A DNA stretch of 64,000 nt from Heliocidaris tuberculata (taxonomy: Eukaryota > Echinodermata > Echinoidea > Camarodonta > Echinometridae): positions 27,844,499 to 27,908,498 of the forward strand of contig CM046846.1 of NCBI GenBank assembly GCA_025618425.1, in the 5' to 3' direction. Below are positions 1 through 14,298 of this stretch, piece after piece; within the stretch, counting starts at the first letter, position 1, and every line of letters begins with the position of its first letter. The notes beneath the pieces were generated by a model, which searched no databases, was not told where the DNA came from, and worked only from the letters and a program-made list of their open reading frames with translations. The translations under genes and the position numbers were made by a program.

Positions 1-480
1 TGGATGGATGGATGGACAGATGAATGAGTGGATGGATGGACAGACGGACAGATAAATGGATGGATGGACGGACGGATGGATGAACAGACGAATAGATTGT
101 AGAATTGATCAATTGTACGATTGGTTGATGCATCGATTGGTGGATAGCTGATGGATTGGTGGATAGAAAGGTTGATGGATAAATGCATGATAGATGAATG
201 GAATGATGGATAAATGTAGATGAATGGATGGATAAATGAATTGATGCCTTTGATAGACTGATGAAGTTAGATGGATGGATTGATGGATAAATGAATGAAT
301 TGATGCATAAGTGAACATGTAGATAAATGGATGAATGGATGGATGTATAAAAGGATAGATAGATGGATGGATAATTATATAGATAGATAGATGGATGATT
401 AGATGGATGATTGGATGGATATATTGATGATCAATTATAATGTTTTTCATCCTATGATCACTTTGGTTGTCCATGTTATG
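1..480. repeat. Degenerate GGAT tetranucleotide array
   Basis: Imperfect TGGA/GGAT units fill the first 480 bases, interrupted by GATA and TGAA variants. The open frame on the opposite strand (His/Ile/Pro/Ser repeats) is an artefact of the array. Confidence 0.9.
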
Positions 481-1111
481 CAGGCATGGGGATGAATTAG
501 TAGTAGTAGTAGTTGATGTTAATTACTTAATAAGCATTCTTGCAAGACTGCACCAAGCTCATAATTTGTTAATGTGTCATTTGGTCATTAAATATGCCCT
601 TGATTAGAACAAATGACAATATCAGGTAAGTGCACTTTTTTGTAGCAATGTACCATACCGAAGGTAGTACAGTAGAGAAATTGGAGAGACACCTAAACAT
701 TCAATAGAATGTAGCTGTATGTGCATGAGGTCTGAGGAAAACAAATATGATTACTGATTGAATATGCTGGCATTTGGATTTCTAATCATTTGAAAATCGA
801 CCTGCTATCTATGCTATCAAGTATGTACATAAGAATTTAAGTATGTCCAACTTTAGACAGATGGTGAAGTGTCTAGTATGATGATTAATGAGTAATTTAT
901 TGACTAGGTTGATGATTTGCAAAGCAATTAATAAATTGCTTCCGCAACGATATTTAAGCACCTTCTGATTTCTTTTTTGAATAATGTTGGCAGATAAAAT
1001 GATGTGAACAATTATCCTGTATTGTCTTTGGTAAAGAAAATTGCACTTACTCCGTATTGCCAGTGTGTTTTGATAAAGGGGATTTTTAATGCCCAAAGAT
1101 ATTTACTGCTG

Positions 1112-1402
1112 TCAAGCCTATCATAATATAGGTCTTAACCCTCTTTTTATCAACTATATGTGAAATTGTTAATGGTTGCAAATCTTTCTTATCTTATTTG
1201 CTAGAAGTGGATCTTACTCATTTTGTTGTGTACGTAGGCCCTCAAGCCTGTCATGATATAGGCCTTACCCATCTTTTTATCACCTTATAAGATTCATGAT
1301 ACATATACATGTGTATATGTGAAATTGTAAATGATTGCAAATCTGTATGTTATCTTATTTGTTAGAAGTGGATCCTAATGATTTTGTTGTGCATGTAGGC
1401 CC
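1112..1402 (+). repeat. Two-copy degenerate tandem duplication
   Basis: A segment running from TCAAGCCTATCATAATATAG to GTACGTAGGCCCTC recurs about 130-145 bp later, as TCAAGCCTGTCATGATATAG through GCATGTAGGCCCTC. A 27-bp insertion around 1288-1315 distinguishes the second copy. Flanking bases 481-1111 and 1403-1887 show nothing recognisable. Confidence 0.8.
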
Positions 1403-1887
1403 TCACCTCAACAGCAGGGCTTTATGGGGGGAATGGTGAAGATGTCCAAGAAAAAAAAGTGATTAGTCAAGAAAAAATAGAAATAGACTGGCAGACAGAG
1501 AGGGAAAACAGACAAAAAGGATTGTAAAGGAAAAAACTTGTGATATGCAGTAAGGAGGAAGCAGGGAAAAGTAATCTAGCAGTGATATGCAAATATTGAG
1601 TGAGAAAGCATGCAGTACTTAGTGAGCTACAACACTGTACAAAGCTAAACAGAGAGATTGACAGTCTCTCATGAACTGCACACATTTTCAAAGCAAACAT
1701 GCAGTATTGTTAAATTGAAGGTGACAGAGGTAAAATGTTATGGATGTCAAAGATTCAATAATTTTTCTGTTATGTGCAGAAACATGAATTTGACAAAAGG
1801 AACTGATGGGGCATAAGGATGTTGAATTAGTCTGTGAAATTCAAGGAAAAAAGGAAAAAAGAGAGGAAAAAAAGTTTGTTTATGGTT

Positions 1888-2358
1888 TTTGACCTTTTCA
1901 TAACAGGAATTATTTAAGATCTAAATTGATTACGTTTTGTTCTTCAAATTGGCAATAAAAATATTTTCTTCTAATGCTACTTGGTTCTAATGAAATGTAA
2001 TATCTTTGAAAACAACATATGGTTCTAACAAAGGAACTTTGTTGACAAGTTTAAAAACTTGCCAATTTTGACAAAAACCAATGATTTTGCACCTCTCAAT
2101 GTGTTGACAAGTTTAAAAACTTGCCAATTTTGACAAAAACCAATGATTTTGCACCTCTCAATGTGTTGCCAATTGAAAGATTTTAAAGCTTATGCTCCTT
2201 TTTGAAATTACTGGCATCAAATGCAATACTCATACTGTTATGCAACAGAAATGGACACAGTGTGTGCAGAAATTTTTGCTCTTTCTACTCATGCATGTAG
2301 TATATTTTTTAGGGCTCTTGAGTCAAACCACAAAATTTCATTTGTCTCGAAGGGTTAA
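1888..2358 (+). mobile_element. piggyBac-type MITE, degenerate copy with 62-bp internal duplication
   Basis: It shares the interior (CAGGAATTATTTAAG, ACATTTTGTTCTTCAAATTGGCAA) and right end (CGAAGGGTTAA) with the elements at 29322 and 46466. Its left end is eroded. Bases 2041-2102 are repeated almost exactly at 2103-2164. Confidence 0.75.
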
Positions 2359-2531
2359 AGTGATTTCTCCAGTGCCTAAATGTGAACTTGAAGAGAAGGA
2401 CTGAGAAAGTGAGAAGGCATAAAGAGGAAGAACTATGATGTATGCATGAATATGAAGTATATAGAAAAGTCAAAAGGTAGATTATTTCAGGTACTCTCAA
2501 ATACAGAAACATTCCATTTAAAATATCTGCA

Positions 2532-3448
2532 TTAAGGCCCTGTCACACCTTTCCGGGCAAGCCTTGCGTGTGACTTGCGGGGAACAGTTTTTGCTACCCG
2601 GAGGTCTCCGCAGATGGCCCGCACCTGACAGTACCTAGCACGTATCTCGCCCGTAGTTGCCCGGAGGTGCGCACGCTAGTCCGATTTACCCGCAGCCAAG
2701 TTTTGAGCATGCCCAAAACTTGTTCCGGGTGAGTCGCGGGAGATTGCCCGCAGAGGTCCACGCAGAACACCAGTAGGAGGCCGGTAGAGGCCGCAAGTCA
2801 CAGGCAGTTAACCCGCTTGAAGTACGTAGGTTGCCCGTGGATCTGTGGCTATGCGCCGGAAACGTGTGTAATCTGCGGGCATTCTACGAGCATAATACGG
2901 GTGTTTTACTGGCAAGGAACGGTGTCGATACTGCCAACATCCGTGTAGCTGGTCAGTTCTGCGGGCGTGGAGCGAGCTATACGAGCAAATTGCGTGCATG
3001 TCGCGGGTCACTTACTGCCTTTCTGCTGGTTAGTTGAGGGTCGCCTGCGACCAAGATAATGACGTTCTGTCATCTTTATTCCAACTGAAGAAAACGAGAA
3101 ATGATGGTCTCTCCATCCACTCGACCAGTATTACCCAGGCTCGCACCTCGCAGGCAACTTCCACGCAGGTAACACGCAGTTGTGACGCAGGTACCTCGCA
3201 GCGCCCGTATGTCGCCCGTAACTAACACGGATCAGTTTCGAAGCTCTCACGCGCCACCCACGCGCCTGACACGCAGGTCACACGGAATACACGCAAGTAG
3301 AACGTAAGTAGCACGCGTCCAGCAGGTAAGACGCACGCGAAACTCGCCAAAATCCTTGTCCGCCCGCAGAAATTATTCTGCGTGCTGGAAAATCCATACA
3401 CGCAACAAGCCCGCGTAGCTTGCCCGGAAAGGTGTGACAGGGCCTTTA
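2532..3448. mobile_element. PIF/Harbinger-like non-autonomous element, 911 bp, TTA target duplication
   Basis: Left terminus AGGCCCTGTCACACCTTTCC at 2535 is mirrored by GGAAAGGTGTGACAGGGCCT ending at 3445; the inverted repeat continues through GGGCAAGC for about 28 bp. Each end is flanked by TTA (2532-2534, 3446-3448), the target size and type of PIF/Harbinger elements. The interior is GC-rich, unlike the AT-rich surroundings, and is full of variants of CGCAGGTA and CCCGTA. No transposase frame is present. Confidence 0.85.
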
Positions 3449-3594
3449 GATTCAAACTGATCAAAAAGACAAAGAATAACTCATGCTAAAAAAATGAATG
3501 AAAGATAGAAAAAAAAAAGATAAAAAGACAGGTGATAAGAAAGAGTGTGTTTTAGTCTGTGTGTTAGAGCGAGGAAGAAAGAGAGAGAGGAAAA

Positions 3595-3633
3595 ATAGGT
3601 TGAAGAGGAGAGAGAGAGAGAGAGAGAGGGGGG

Positions 3634-3699
<66 letters not shown>

Positions 3700-3706
3700 T
3701 AGACAC
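3595..3706. repeat. (GA)n-(GT)n compound microsatellite
   Basis: Runs of GA, then GT, then GA dinucleotides. Confidence 0.95.
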
Positions 3707-4100
3707 AAAGTAAGAAGAAGCCTCGTGATATGGTACATGTACATGCAGAAAGTTTTGGTACATGTATGTCAAAATATGTAGGCCTGTACCATTATTACAT
3801 GCGTGTTTCGATTATCCATTCAATTTAAAATCAATACCCTCAATATACTTTAATCATTAAGATGAATATGCAAAAGCAAGCCGCTAATTGGTCTATTTTG
3901 TCCTTCAGTCATAACAGCTCTCATCACTTTCCATCCCTTCCCTGAGTGTCACTACGTACAAGTATGCACACACTCGCACATTAACACACTCACTCATACC
4001 TTTTACATGGCATTATAAAGTCAGGGCGTAATTGATGCTGTGTCCATTCTGCCTGATTTGTGATTTTCTCCTCATAATTTTTTTCTTGTCTGCGTTGCAG

Positions 4101-4144
4101 GCGTATCGCGGAGCTAGGAAGTGAATTCAAAGGAGAGCAGTCAA
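4101..4144 (+). CDS. OFD1: OFD1 exon a (44 bp, coiled coil)
   Basis: The acceptor TTGCAG is followed by a 44-bp open stretch reading RIAELGSEFKGEQS and then the strong donor GTAAGT. The exon enters with one base completing a codon and leaves one base, which joins GA of the exon at 13090 to make an Arg codon. The heptad-like sequence fits the central coiled coil. It is tiny and 9 kb from the next exon, so it rests on splice signals and phase rather than on length. Confidence 0.7.
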
Positions 4145-6821
4145 GTAAGTCATATTGTTAGATTTTGAATGAATTTTATTATTTATTTCAAGTATTTCTA
4201 CCTGACATATTTTGATTTCGAATGTTGCGGATATTTTGAGACAGTTAATCAAATAGTTTGTGGCCTGTGTGCTATTTGAGAAAGAATGTGTTCTTGTTTG
4301 TTTGTCGAGGGATCAAGATCTCTTATAAATTCTTGTTTGTATTGTGTGCCCACTTTTATCTGTATGTTGATTTGACAAATAGATCTATACATGTCAGTGA
4401 AAATGATGATGATTATGATGATGATGATGATGACAATTCAAAACATATTTGGATCTCTTTTAGAAGTGTGTGACTGTTACTTTTTGAGGTTTCATCTTAT
4501 TAGTGCTTGGAATCAATTAAATGATTGAATATCTGATGGATGTGTCATATATCTCTATTTAATAGACATTCATTCTGTGGGTTTATAGATAACATTTGAG
4601 TGATTTTTCTTCAGTCATTGCACTATTTCTTTTGTTTTTTCCAAAGCAAAAGTAAATGGATTTTCGTATTCTGTAATTTATTGATTGATTATCAGTACAT
4701 ATAGAAATTGAAGGATGGATGGATGAATTGATTCAGTCAATGACTAGTTTTTTTTAGATAAGCAGTGATTTCTCTTTCATCATTGCATCAGTTCAGTTGT
4801 TGTCTCTATAGCTAGAGTAAACATATTACCTAATGTTTTTTTGTTATTGACTGATCAATTTTCAGTAGATTAATTCATATGACTAATTGACTGATTGGTT
4901 GATGGATGAATCAGTTTGAATGTAAGGTTCAAATATTTGTTTTTCATGAGTTTCATTGAATTTGAAACTGTTTTGTGCCTAGTATCAAATATGGAAGAAA
5001 GATTAAGGGTAATCGATTTCTGAATTGATTTAGTTGATAAATAAATTATAAATTGGTGACTTTTCTTTTATCATTGCACTATACAGTTCAGTTGTTGTAA
5101 ACGTATTGCCCTATTCTTTGATAAGTTAATTGATTGATCCATTGCGAGTAGATCTATTAATTTGATTCATTGACTGATTGATGGATGGATGAATTTAAGT
5201 TTAAGGTTCAAATATTGTTGTATTGTGCCATCAATTGAATTTGAAACTTTCATTTGTGTGTGTGTTCAGAGAGATTGATATGGAGAAGCATGACTCTAAT
5301 TTCATCATTAATCATTTAATAGAAATGTACTGTTGAAAATGAAGAGATTTAGAGAACATTCAAATGTTCAGAACTTGCATTTATCTACTAATAGGGTAGC
5401 ACTTAAACTGAATGTTCACTGCTACACACAAATGATATCTGTCAAACAGTTTTTGTAGAAAATGTAACTGAGCAGTGAAAAAAATAAGCGGGGGCTAAGG
5501 GCGATTAGCCCTTGAAACTCTTGAAAAAGCCACCGTAAATGAAAAAAGAGCCACCGTCAAATAATATTTCTGCCCATGGGTCGTAGTGCATTAAAATCTC
5601 TGAACACTATAGGTTGACTCTGAAGTAGCCCTCGCAAAAGAAATTTTAATTTTTACACTGTAACTGAGTAATGAAAAATGCAAAATTTGCAGCCTCTTAT
5701 GAGTTATGCTTTTACATGGATGTGATTTATAGCAAGTGTCTACATCTTGCTCTCCCAACAACCCATCTTCTGCGCAACAAACCCTTCAGAATCAATTTAC
5801 CCTTGATTCTCTCAAAATGCAGAACTGTCCATTAACAGAACTTAAGATTAGCTTTAAGATGTGGCTATGACTTGATAAGTAGCATCCACTGCTCAAATGT
5901 CAACAATCCCCTTCACTGCTTCGAGTTGCCATGGAAATTTGTCAGCACGATGATGTAGCTTTTTCGTTTTAGTTTGATAGGTACTCCTGATTCAGTTATT
6001 ATAAGTTTGAAACACAGCTGATTACACAACATTGTTCTGTTAGATTTTCAAAACAGATATCTATTACTACTGTTATTTCTGAAAAATAATATTGAGTTCT
6101 GGACTGTCAGTTTATACAGTAGCAAAGTGATATTCATACAAAATTTATCAAAACTTAGACTGAATGTTTAAAAATAAAAGATATATTGTAAACTATTTTG
6201 GTAGAAAATGTATCTGAAAAATGAGCAAAGAAGGAAATCAAGCATTTAGTCCAGACCCAAGTGCATATAATGCGTTCTCACATTTAAAGATTTAAATTGA
6301 ATTGAATCTAATTTGAATAGTATTGATTAAAAACCACATTGTAGCCCATGACCTGAATTACTTGGAATGTATTTCCATCTTGCAAAAATACAAAATGTAA
6401 TACAATTGATGTACATTAATATATTCAAGAATATCATAGGCATTATGTAAGAATTAAAGCATGAAAACATAAACAGTTTGGAGAGATTCATATTTATAAT
6501 GTCACTAAAAGAAGACGATCTCATAAAAGAATTTGCCAATTTTTTGCGATATACTATTGATCAACGTGGTAACCTTTAAATTGTTTATTATTAGACATAT
6601 CTATATATAGTATAAGTATATGTATATAATTCTTTTAATGGCTCTATTTCTCATCACCTTACACTACTTGTACATAATCTGATAATTTATATTTCATGAA
6701 AGAGCATGTCTAGTTGATCAATTATGAGTATTTTTGTTTGTTTGTTTGTTTGTTTGTTTGTTTGTTTTGAATGCTATACTCACGATATATTGTTCTGTTT
6801 TTGTCATGACTAAGTTACTCC

Positions 6822-6855
<34 letters not shown>

Positions 6856-9423
6856 GTTCTTACTATTAATGTTATATTCGAGCAAAATATTGATGGATAT
6901 GTCAATGAAGTTCAATGAATAAATACATACATACACAATAATAAAGAACGAGATTAACCCTTTCAAGACAAATGACCACATTTTGTGGTTTGGCTCAATA
7001 ACTTTTGATTCAGAGCTCTAAAAAATATACCAGATGCATGAGTAGAAAAAGCAAAAAAAGTTTCTAATGATGTATATTGTTTTCAAAGACATTGCATTTT
7101 GTTAGAACCATGTAGCACTAAAAGAAAAATATTATTATTGCCAATTTGAAGAACAAAATGTGATCAATTTAGCCCTTAAATAATTCCTGTCCTGAAAGGG
7201 TTAAGAGAGAGAGAATGAAAGGTTGTATTCTTCAAGCAAGTTCCTGTATATGTTGCTGTTCCAGCAACCCATCGATCTCCTGTGTGATTAATCATTCAGA
7301 ATGAATTTAAGCTTGATTATCTCAAAATTCAAAATGCAGTTCCATTATCAGAATTCGAGATTAGCTTTTAAGACGTGGCAATGACTTGTCAAGTAGCATC
7401 CACTGTTCAAATGTCAATGATCCACTCCGCTGCATCGAGTTGCCATGAAAATTTATCAGCACGAATCACACCATTGTAGCAAATCATTACCACTCTTTTC
7501 TGTGTACTATGTAGGCTCACTAATTCCACCATTAACCAAAGCAATGCCACCGGTTAACCACTTAAGTGTAGCTAGCCAGGATGCTTAATTCAAGGGCTTT
7601 TTCATGGTTATGGGGATTTGGGGGCTTTTAGCAACCATATTTCATTTTAGTATCTGACATTAAAAAAAAACTATTTTACAGGGTTTTGCAGCTTGAGATG
7701 GATTAGGCTTATGTCCTCCACAACCTGATTTTGTTCAAGTTTTATTTCAGTTGCATTTTGCTGTCCATCGATGTGAGATCTTTGGGCCAAGTAAAAAAAA
7801 AAAAAAATCACTAGTTTCTGCTTCCTGCATACATGCTTCTGTTTCAGGTGGCACATCAATTTCTTTTTTTTATATATTTGGAATGTAAAGAAAAAATAAA
7901 ATGACAGAAGTCTATTCCTCTCTGCAATCTTTCAGAATGTATGGAGTCTAACATGCTATAATTTTTCAATAAAAGCCTATAAAATGCATTGTGGGATATT
8001 GTCCTTTTTTTTTTTTTACAGCCATTGAATTCACTTGCTACATGTAAGGGACTAAAAATTTGAGGGTCCAGAGTTAAAATTTGAGGGGCTGATGTGTACT
8101 GGACCCCTTCTCATATCAAGCTCTTTCATTTTGAACAAAATCTACATGCACTTTACAATTTAGCATTTTTTGGTTTTATGCGAATATCTTTGATTTCCAT
8201 TAGTTTTTGATGAATACAAGATATGGCAAAAAATTAAGAATGCTAACCACGTTCTCTGCGGTTACATGTCGTTTTTCCAAAGGTTCATAATTCCGAAGGT
8301 TCGTATTTCCGAAGGTTTGTTACTCCGACAGTTTATAATTCTGAAAATGAAATAGGGTTCATGACTTCAAAAATGGAAAAGGGTTCCTATTTCCGAAGGT
8401 TCTTAATTCCAAAACGTTATGTAGGGCTCTATTGCATTTTCGGAATTACGAACCTTCGGAATTATGACCCCTCACTTTCATTTTCGGAACTATGAACCTT
8501 TAGAATAACGATATTTCGGAGTATCAACCCTATTTCATTTATGAACCCCCTGCTATGGGAAATTTGTATTTCAGAATTACGAACCTTCAGAAGTATAAAG
8601 CTTCGGAAAAACGAGTACCCCCGTTAAAATTTGGACCCCATCTCATATCAAGCCTTAAGTGTAGTCCTTTGCTCTTTCATTTTGAACAAAATCTACATGC
8701 ATTTTATAAGCATTCTTTGGTTTTATGTAAATATCAATATGTTTGACATTAGTTTTAATGAATACAAGATATGGCAAAAAAATTAAGAATGCTAACCAAG
8801 TTCTCTGCTTGCTTGCCATCTTTCGTAGATTGATATTATAATCTGGTCCAACCTTGATTTTAATTACATTACTTTTAAGGGAATGCATTCGGCATTAATT
8901 TAAGAGATTACTTTAGCTAGAAAATCTAATTAATAGAGGTAGGGACATTTATTAAGGAATCACTACATTGCAGGTCAAGAACATCTTTAAACTGATTAAA
9001 TGCCATGCAGTGAATGCTTAATTTTCCTGTATAGTTGTTAGCATGTGCAAGATTGTACATTCATGTACAGTGTGTTCAGTGTTGGAAATATATTTGATAT
9101 TTTTCTGTTTGAAGAATTGAACACATGGAAATTTATCCCTTTCTTAAAAGGAAATTAAAGTCATTGAATAATGCTGGGATATGTCTTTCGTTAATGTAAA
9201 TATTGGATAAGACCTTCATGGATATTGCATAGAAATCAGAGCCAGTACTTTGTTAATGAGGGTTCACCATCATACAGGGTGTTTGGAAATAGATCAGTCA
9301 ATGAAAGTCATATGTCAAGACAGTCTTGACTCCTGAGTCTTATTTGTACAGAACCCCAAGTCTTAGCTCCATGTGTTTGTAGATCAATAGGGATGTTGAC
9401 ATGATCTTGGGCAGATAGAAAGA

Positions 9424-9461
<38 letters not shown>

Positions 9462-12400
9462 GAGGGACAGGGAGGGACAGAGAAAGAGGGAGTGAAAAGA
9501 GAAAGATGATCTTCCAGCAAAATCTGAGTTTTAAACAAAGATCTTTCCAATCAATTTCTAGCCACTGTATTACATTTTAGCCTTTTTTTTCTCTAACTAT
9601 ATAATATTGCCAGTGTGTAAAATCTTTTTATTCAATTGATAAAAATAAATTCACATCTTCAAAAGATTAGTTTTCCTCATTTTGAAATTAACTACAAAAG
9701 GAAATAGACCAGTCACTAAGAATTTGGTACTTTAATTCTGTCATGAGTCTTGTTTTTACAGAAGGCAATAGCTTACCTTTCTATATCAAAATACATCAAG
9801 AGATGTAGCATTATTTTTATGAGAGTAATGTCATCTCCTTTTCAGATGCATTACAAACAGTAATATTTTAAGTGTCATACCAGTATTGCTGTCATTTCAG
9901 AAAACTTGATCTTTTAAGAAAAAAAACAATGTAGTTTTGTCATGTTTTTTTTTAAAAGAATTGATTAGTCAAGGGGTATGTGGATTTAAAGTATGAGTAT
10001 CAGTTTTGCACGTAGGCTTTGTAAAAGTTAGATACATTACAACTCTTAGACCTACAATGAACATTAGCAGAACTGTTGATTTTTCATTCATAAAAATTAC
10101 TTCATATCTTATGTAGATTACTGAGCATTCAAAGAATATCAGGGCCCTTTTCCATAAAAGTTGTTATCAATAACAACTGCCTCATTTGTATGACAAATTT
10201 GCTCTCAGCTAACCAGATTCAGTGATATGTTTATAGATGTGCAAAAAATTACACAGTCATTGTAACTAGTTATTGATGACAAGTTTTATGAAACAGGACC
10301 CTGATTCTTTTATTTTGATGATCATTTTAAACATACCACAAAGGCAAGATGACTAAAGGTATTAGATTTGAAGGAAATTAGGCATCTTCACACTAAAAAA
10401 TCAGAATTGTTTTAAAAGGAAAATAGTCCCCCCAAAAGAAGGGGGGGGGGGGGTGGGAAAGCATTTTGATTTTTAAGTGTAAAGATCTTCTTTTAAAATC
10501 ATGAGTCCCTTTGAACTCTTAGGCAAGTGGTCTTTGGTCTTCTGTAAATCTAATTTTAGAATGATTTTGTACATGTAAGTGAAATTGTAACAATGCTTGT
10601 TGTACGTTTGAAAGCAATCAGGAGTCTTGACACTTAGAAATCCACATTTCTTTAGAGGAAAATAGACATAGAAAATATGTGATTCCTAAAGACATCACAG
10701 ATCTTATAGAGAGCATGTATCCCTTTAAACTGCAGTCTTCTGCAAATATAATTGTGGAACGATCTCCTACATGTACATGTAAGTTAAATTACACGAATAC
10801 TTGCTTTAACAGTCTCGGGTCATTTTCACTCACCAGAAACACCTTGTGTTGCCATGGCAATTTGCATTGTTAGTAGTAGCTTTGACGTAGTGGGGTGACA
10901 CTGACTTGCACGTTGAAGATGGTAATCTTGGCGAAGCTCTACAGGTGAATGCATGTTAACTAATATTCAGGCTTGTATCATGCCTGACTCCATTGGTGTT
11001 TTAAATAAAATGCTCTGTATTTATGTAGAGAGAAATTTCATGGATAAACATTGTTGAAAAAGATAACATAGATTTATCATTTGTTTAAATTTCCCTTGTG
11101 TTGCCATGACATTTTCCATTGTCAGTAGTAGTAATGACATAGTAGAATGACACTGACTTGCTTAAGATATTAATCTTGGCAAAGCTCTACAGGGGATCGC
11201 ATGTAAACTAGTATGTAACATCATGTTTGTACAGGACTGTTTTGAATTCTTTTTTTTTAATCAAAATGCTCTGTACAGATGTGCAAAAAATTGCATGGAT
11301 AAACATTTTTGTATAACGATGCTGACTTGCATTTTGAAGATCTATTTTAATCTTCAAAGAAACCTTGTATCATGTACAGGTCTGTTTGGTTGTTGGGTTT
11401 TCACATAAAATGCTCTTTATTGATCAATTGATGTAGAAAGAAATTACATGGATAAGCATTTTTGACGAGGACACTGACTTGCATTTTGAAGATGTCGATC
11501 TCGTTGAAGCTCCGTAGGTGGATGCATGTGAACTACCAAAAAAAATGTATCTCTTGAATCATATGTACTGGTCTGTCTTGGTTAATGGGTTTTTAATCAA
11601 AATGTTGTATATTGATATAGAAAGATAACATGATTTTGACATTTGTTTGAATTTTCCTTTTTTTAAAAGTGCTTCCTTTTTTGTTTACTTGAGGATTGTT
11701 GAATAGTTTGCATTATGGTTATTCAGTGCAGTATTGGTTTATTGAGTTAATTGATCAGGGCTGTGTTTATATAGGTTGCAAAAAATTCTAATCAGATTTA
11801 ATTTTAGTCATGTTTTGCTGATCTACATTTTATTATCATGCTGAGAATGAGATGCATGGATCTTAAGGTCAAGTCTGACCTGAATGATAATGGCACTAAC
11901 GATTTACATTTAAAGGTACACCCTACTGTGTTAATATTAGGGTAGCTGTAGGTTGCACCCTTATGAAAGATCTCGTTATCCTAATTGGTGAAATGTGACT
12001 TGCACTGAAGACCTCCCTTTTGTTTCATTGAACATTGTTTCTCATCAAAGTGTGTATTAAAGGAAGCTGTATATAATGATGACTTGCCTATAAAGACCGC
12101 CACCTTGTCTCCCTTGAGCAGACAGGTTTCATGGTATTTTGGATTTGTGGTTATTCAGTGCTACTGTTAATTGATCTGGGCCCTGTTTCATAAAGCCTTT
12201 TTATCAATAACAAGTTGCAATATATGTTATAAGCTACTGAAATCCTTGCATCTGATTGGCTGAAAGCAAATTTGTTATAGAAATGTAAATTTAACACCTG
12301 GGTGAAGAGAGGCAATATAGATAAAATGCCTTGGTCATGACCTCTGCATCCTCAGTCAAGTGACTCAACTTGATGCCTTAACAAGTTACAAATCTTTGAC

Positions 12401-14264
12401 TAGCGTAAGCACAGTTAGTAAAGCCATGAAAAATGGAATATGTAGTCTCAGAGTCTTTGTAGCTGTAGGTAGGAAATGTTGGGAAGCTGAATTAAAAACA
12501 AGTTTCTCTCAATAAGTGTAACCTGTGGCAATATATTAATTGGAATTGTTGTCCTTGGATGTATTTTTTTCATTGTCTTGTGCTGTCAGTGGTGTGTAAT
12601 AATAATAATTAATTAGGAGTCATTATCTACATGTATGTTGTAGACACTAGACAGAGACCAATGTTCATTAAAGACATGGTATATTCAAAATATACATGTA
12701 TTTCTTTATCACTGTGATCACAGGGAATTGCAAAATATGATATAGTCAGAAAGGCAACACATCAAGTGTTATCAGTGAATTGCATGATTGTGAAAATTAT
12801 TTTTTTTAATTTTTACATGTACATTAAATGTAATGTATATGTTTTAATGGTGGAGATAAAATGATTTGATTTGATTTGAAATGAAAAAAACAACAACATA
12901 AAATACAAATTTTAGTACAGTATGTACATTCAGTGCTGTACGTTATAAACTGGAATCAATGCTATCAAGTCTTGTGATAATAATAGAATTGAAAAATGCT
13001 TAAACATTAATATTATTGATAGAAACAGATTATCATCAATTTGTACTGCTTCCACGTTCATGTATTCTTATTGTCATCCCAACCATCAGGACATGAGGAA
13101 TTGATCAAGCAGTTGAGTGAGAGGATGTCAAGACCGTCCCCAGAGCTTCAGGCCTTGAGGAGTGAGTTACAGCAGACCAGAGAGCAACTCAGTCATGAGA
13201 AGGCAACCATACAACATATGGAGGCTCAGTGGAATGCAAGACTTCAAGAGGAGGTAAGTTGGATTCTTAAGGTGTGGTCTTGGTCTTGGTCTTGAGCATT
13301 GAAGGTCTTGAGAAATGAGCTAGAGCAGCTTAGTCATGAGAAGGCAAAAATACAACTTATGGAGGTTCAAGACTGAAAAAAAAATGTTAGAGCACCTTTT
13401 TCATTGACACCTAATATACCTGGTCCCCATTTTGACAGTTCACATTTGATATCAATTCTACATAAAATGAGATCAAGGTTGTCATGCAAGGCATAGAGAG
13501 AAATGTATAACAAATTTAAATTCTCTAGACATTGGTAATCAATTTTTCAATGAATAGTTTCAACATTGAAATATGTTTTGGCCCTCTTAGACCACTCCTC
13601 CTAAATCAACTCTATTGTTGTTGCAATTCCATTTTTTTCTAACAGGTTTTTTAATTCGTTTTTTTTTTTAATGAGGAGAGAACAACACACTCATTGTTTG
13701 AAAGTATCAGTATATTTTTTTATTTATGTCTCTGTAATTATACTGAAGTAAGATTTACTTCCCTCATTTCACAATTCTTAATTTTGATACATTTAACAAA
13801 AGTCATATTTATTGTATTCCTACCTCTAGATGGAGACCAACAAGGACCTACGTCACAGGCTGTCAGAACAGACCAATGAAATGACTTCCCTCATGCGGCA
13901 GCTAGCTGACCTCAAATTGGCGCTTCGTCAGACTCAAACAGCGCTAAACAACAATATCTACCATGCAGACAGGTATGGATGGGTCTCCATGGCAACATAT
14001 GAGATGAAGATGTTAGATGTAGATAGGAATGTGACTACTGGCTTGAGTGTTGATGTAATCGATTTAGAAGAAGGAAATGTGCTGTGTAATGATCAAGAAG
14101 AAGTAGATTGTCATCAAAATTTACTCATGGTTACTTGTAGACGGAAATTGAGTCTTTGCTCTCTATCTGCGATGGCTTTTTCTTTCTATCTGGCTTGCTT
14201 TCTGTATCTCTCTTTCCTCCTTTCTCTATCTCACTCCCCTTTCCCTCCTTTCTCTTTCCTTTTC

Positions 14265-14298
<34 letters not shown>

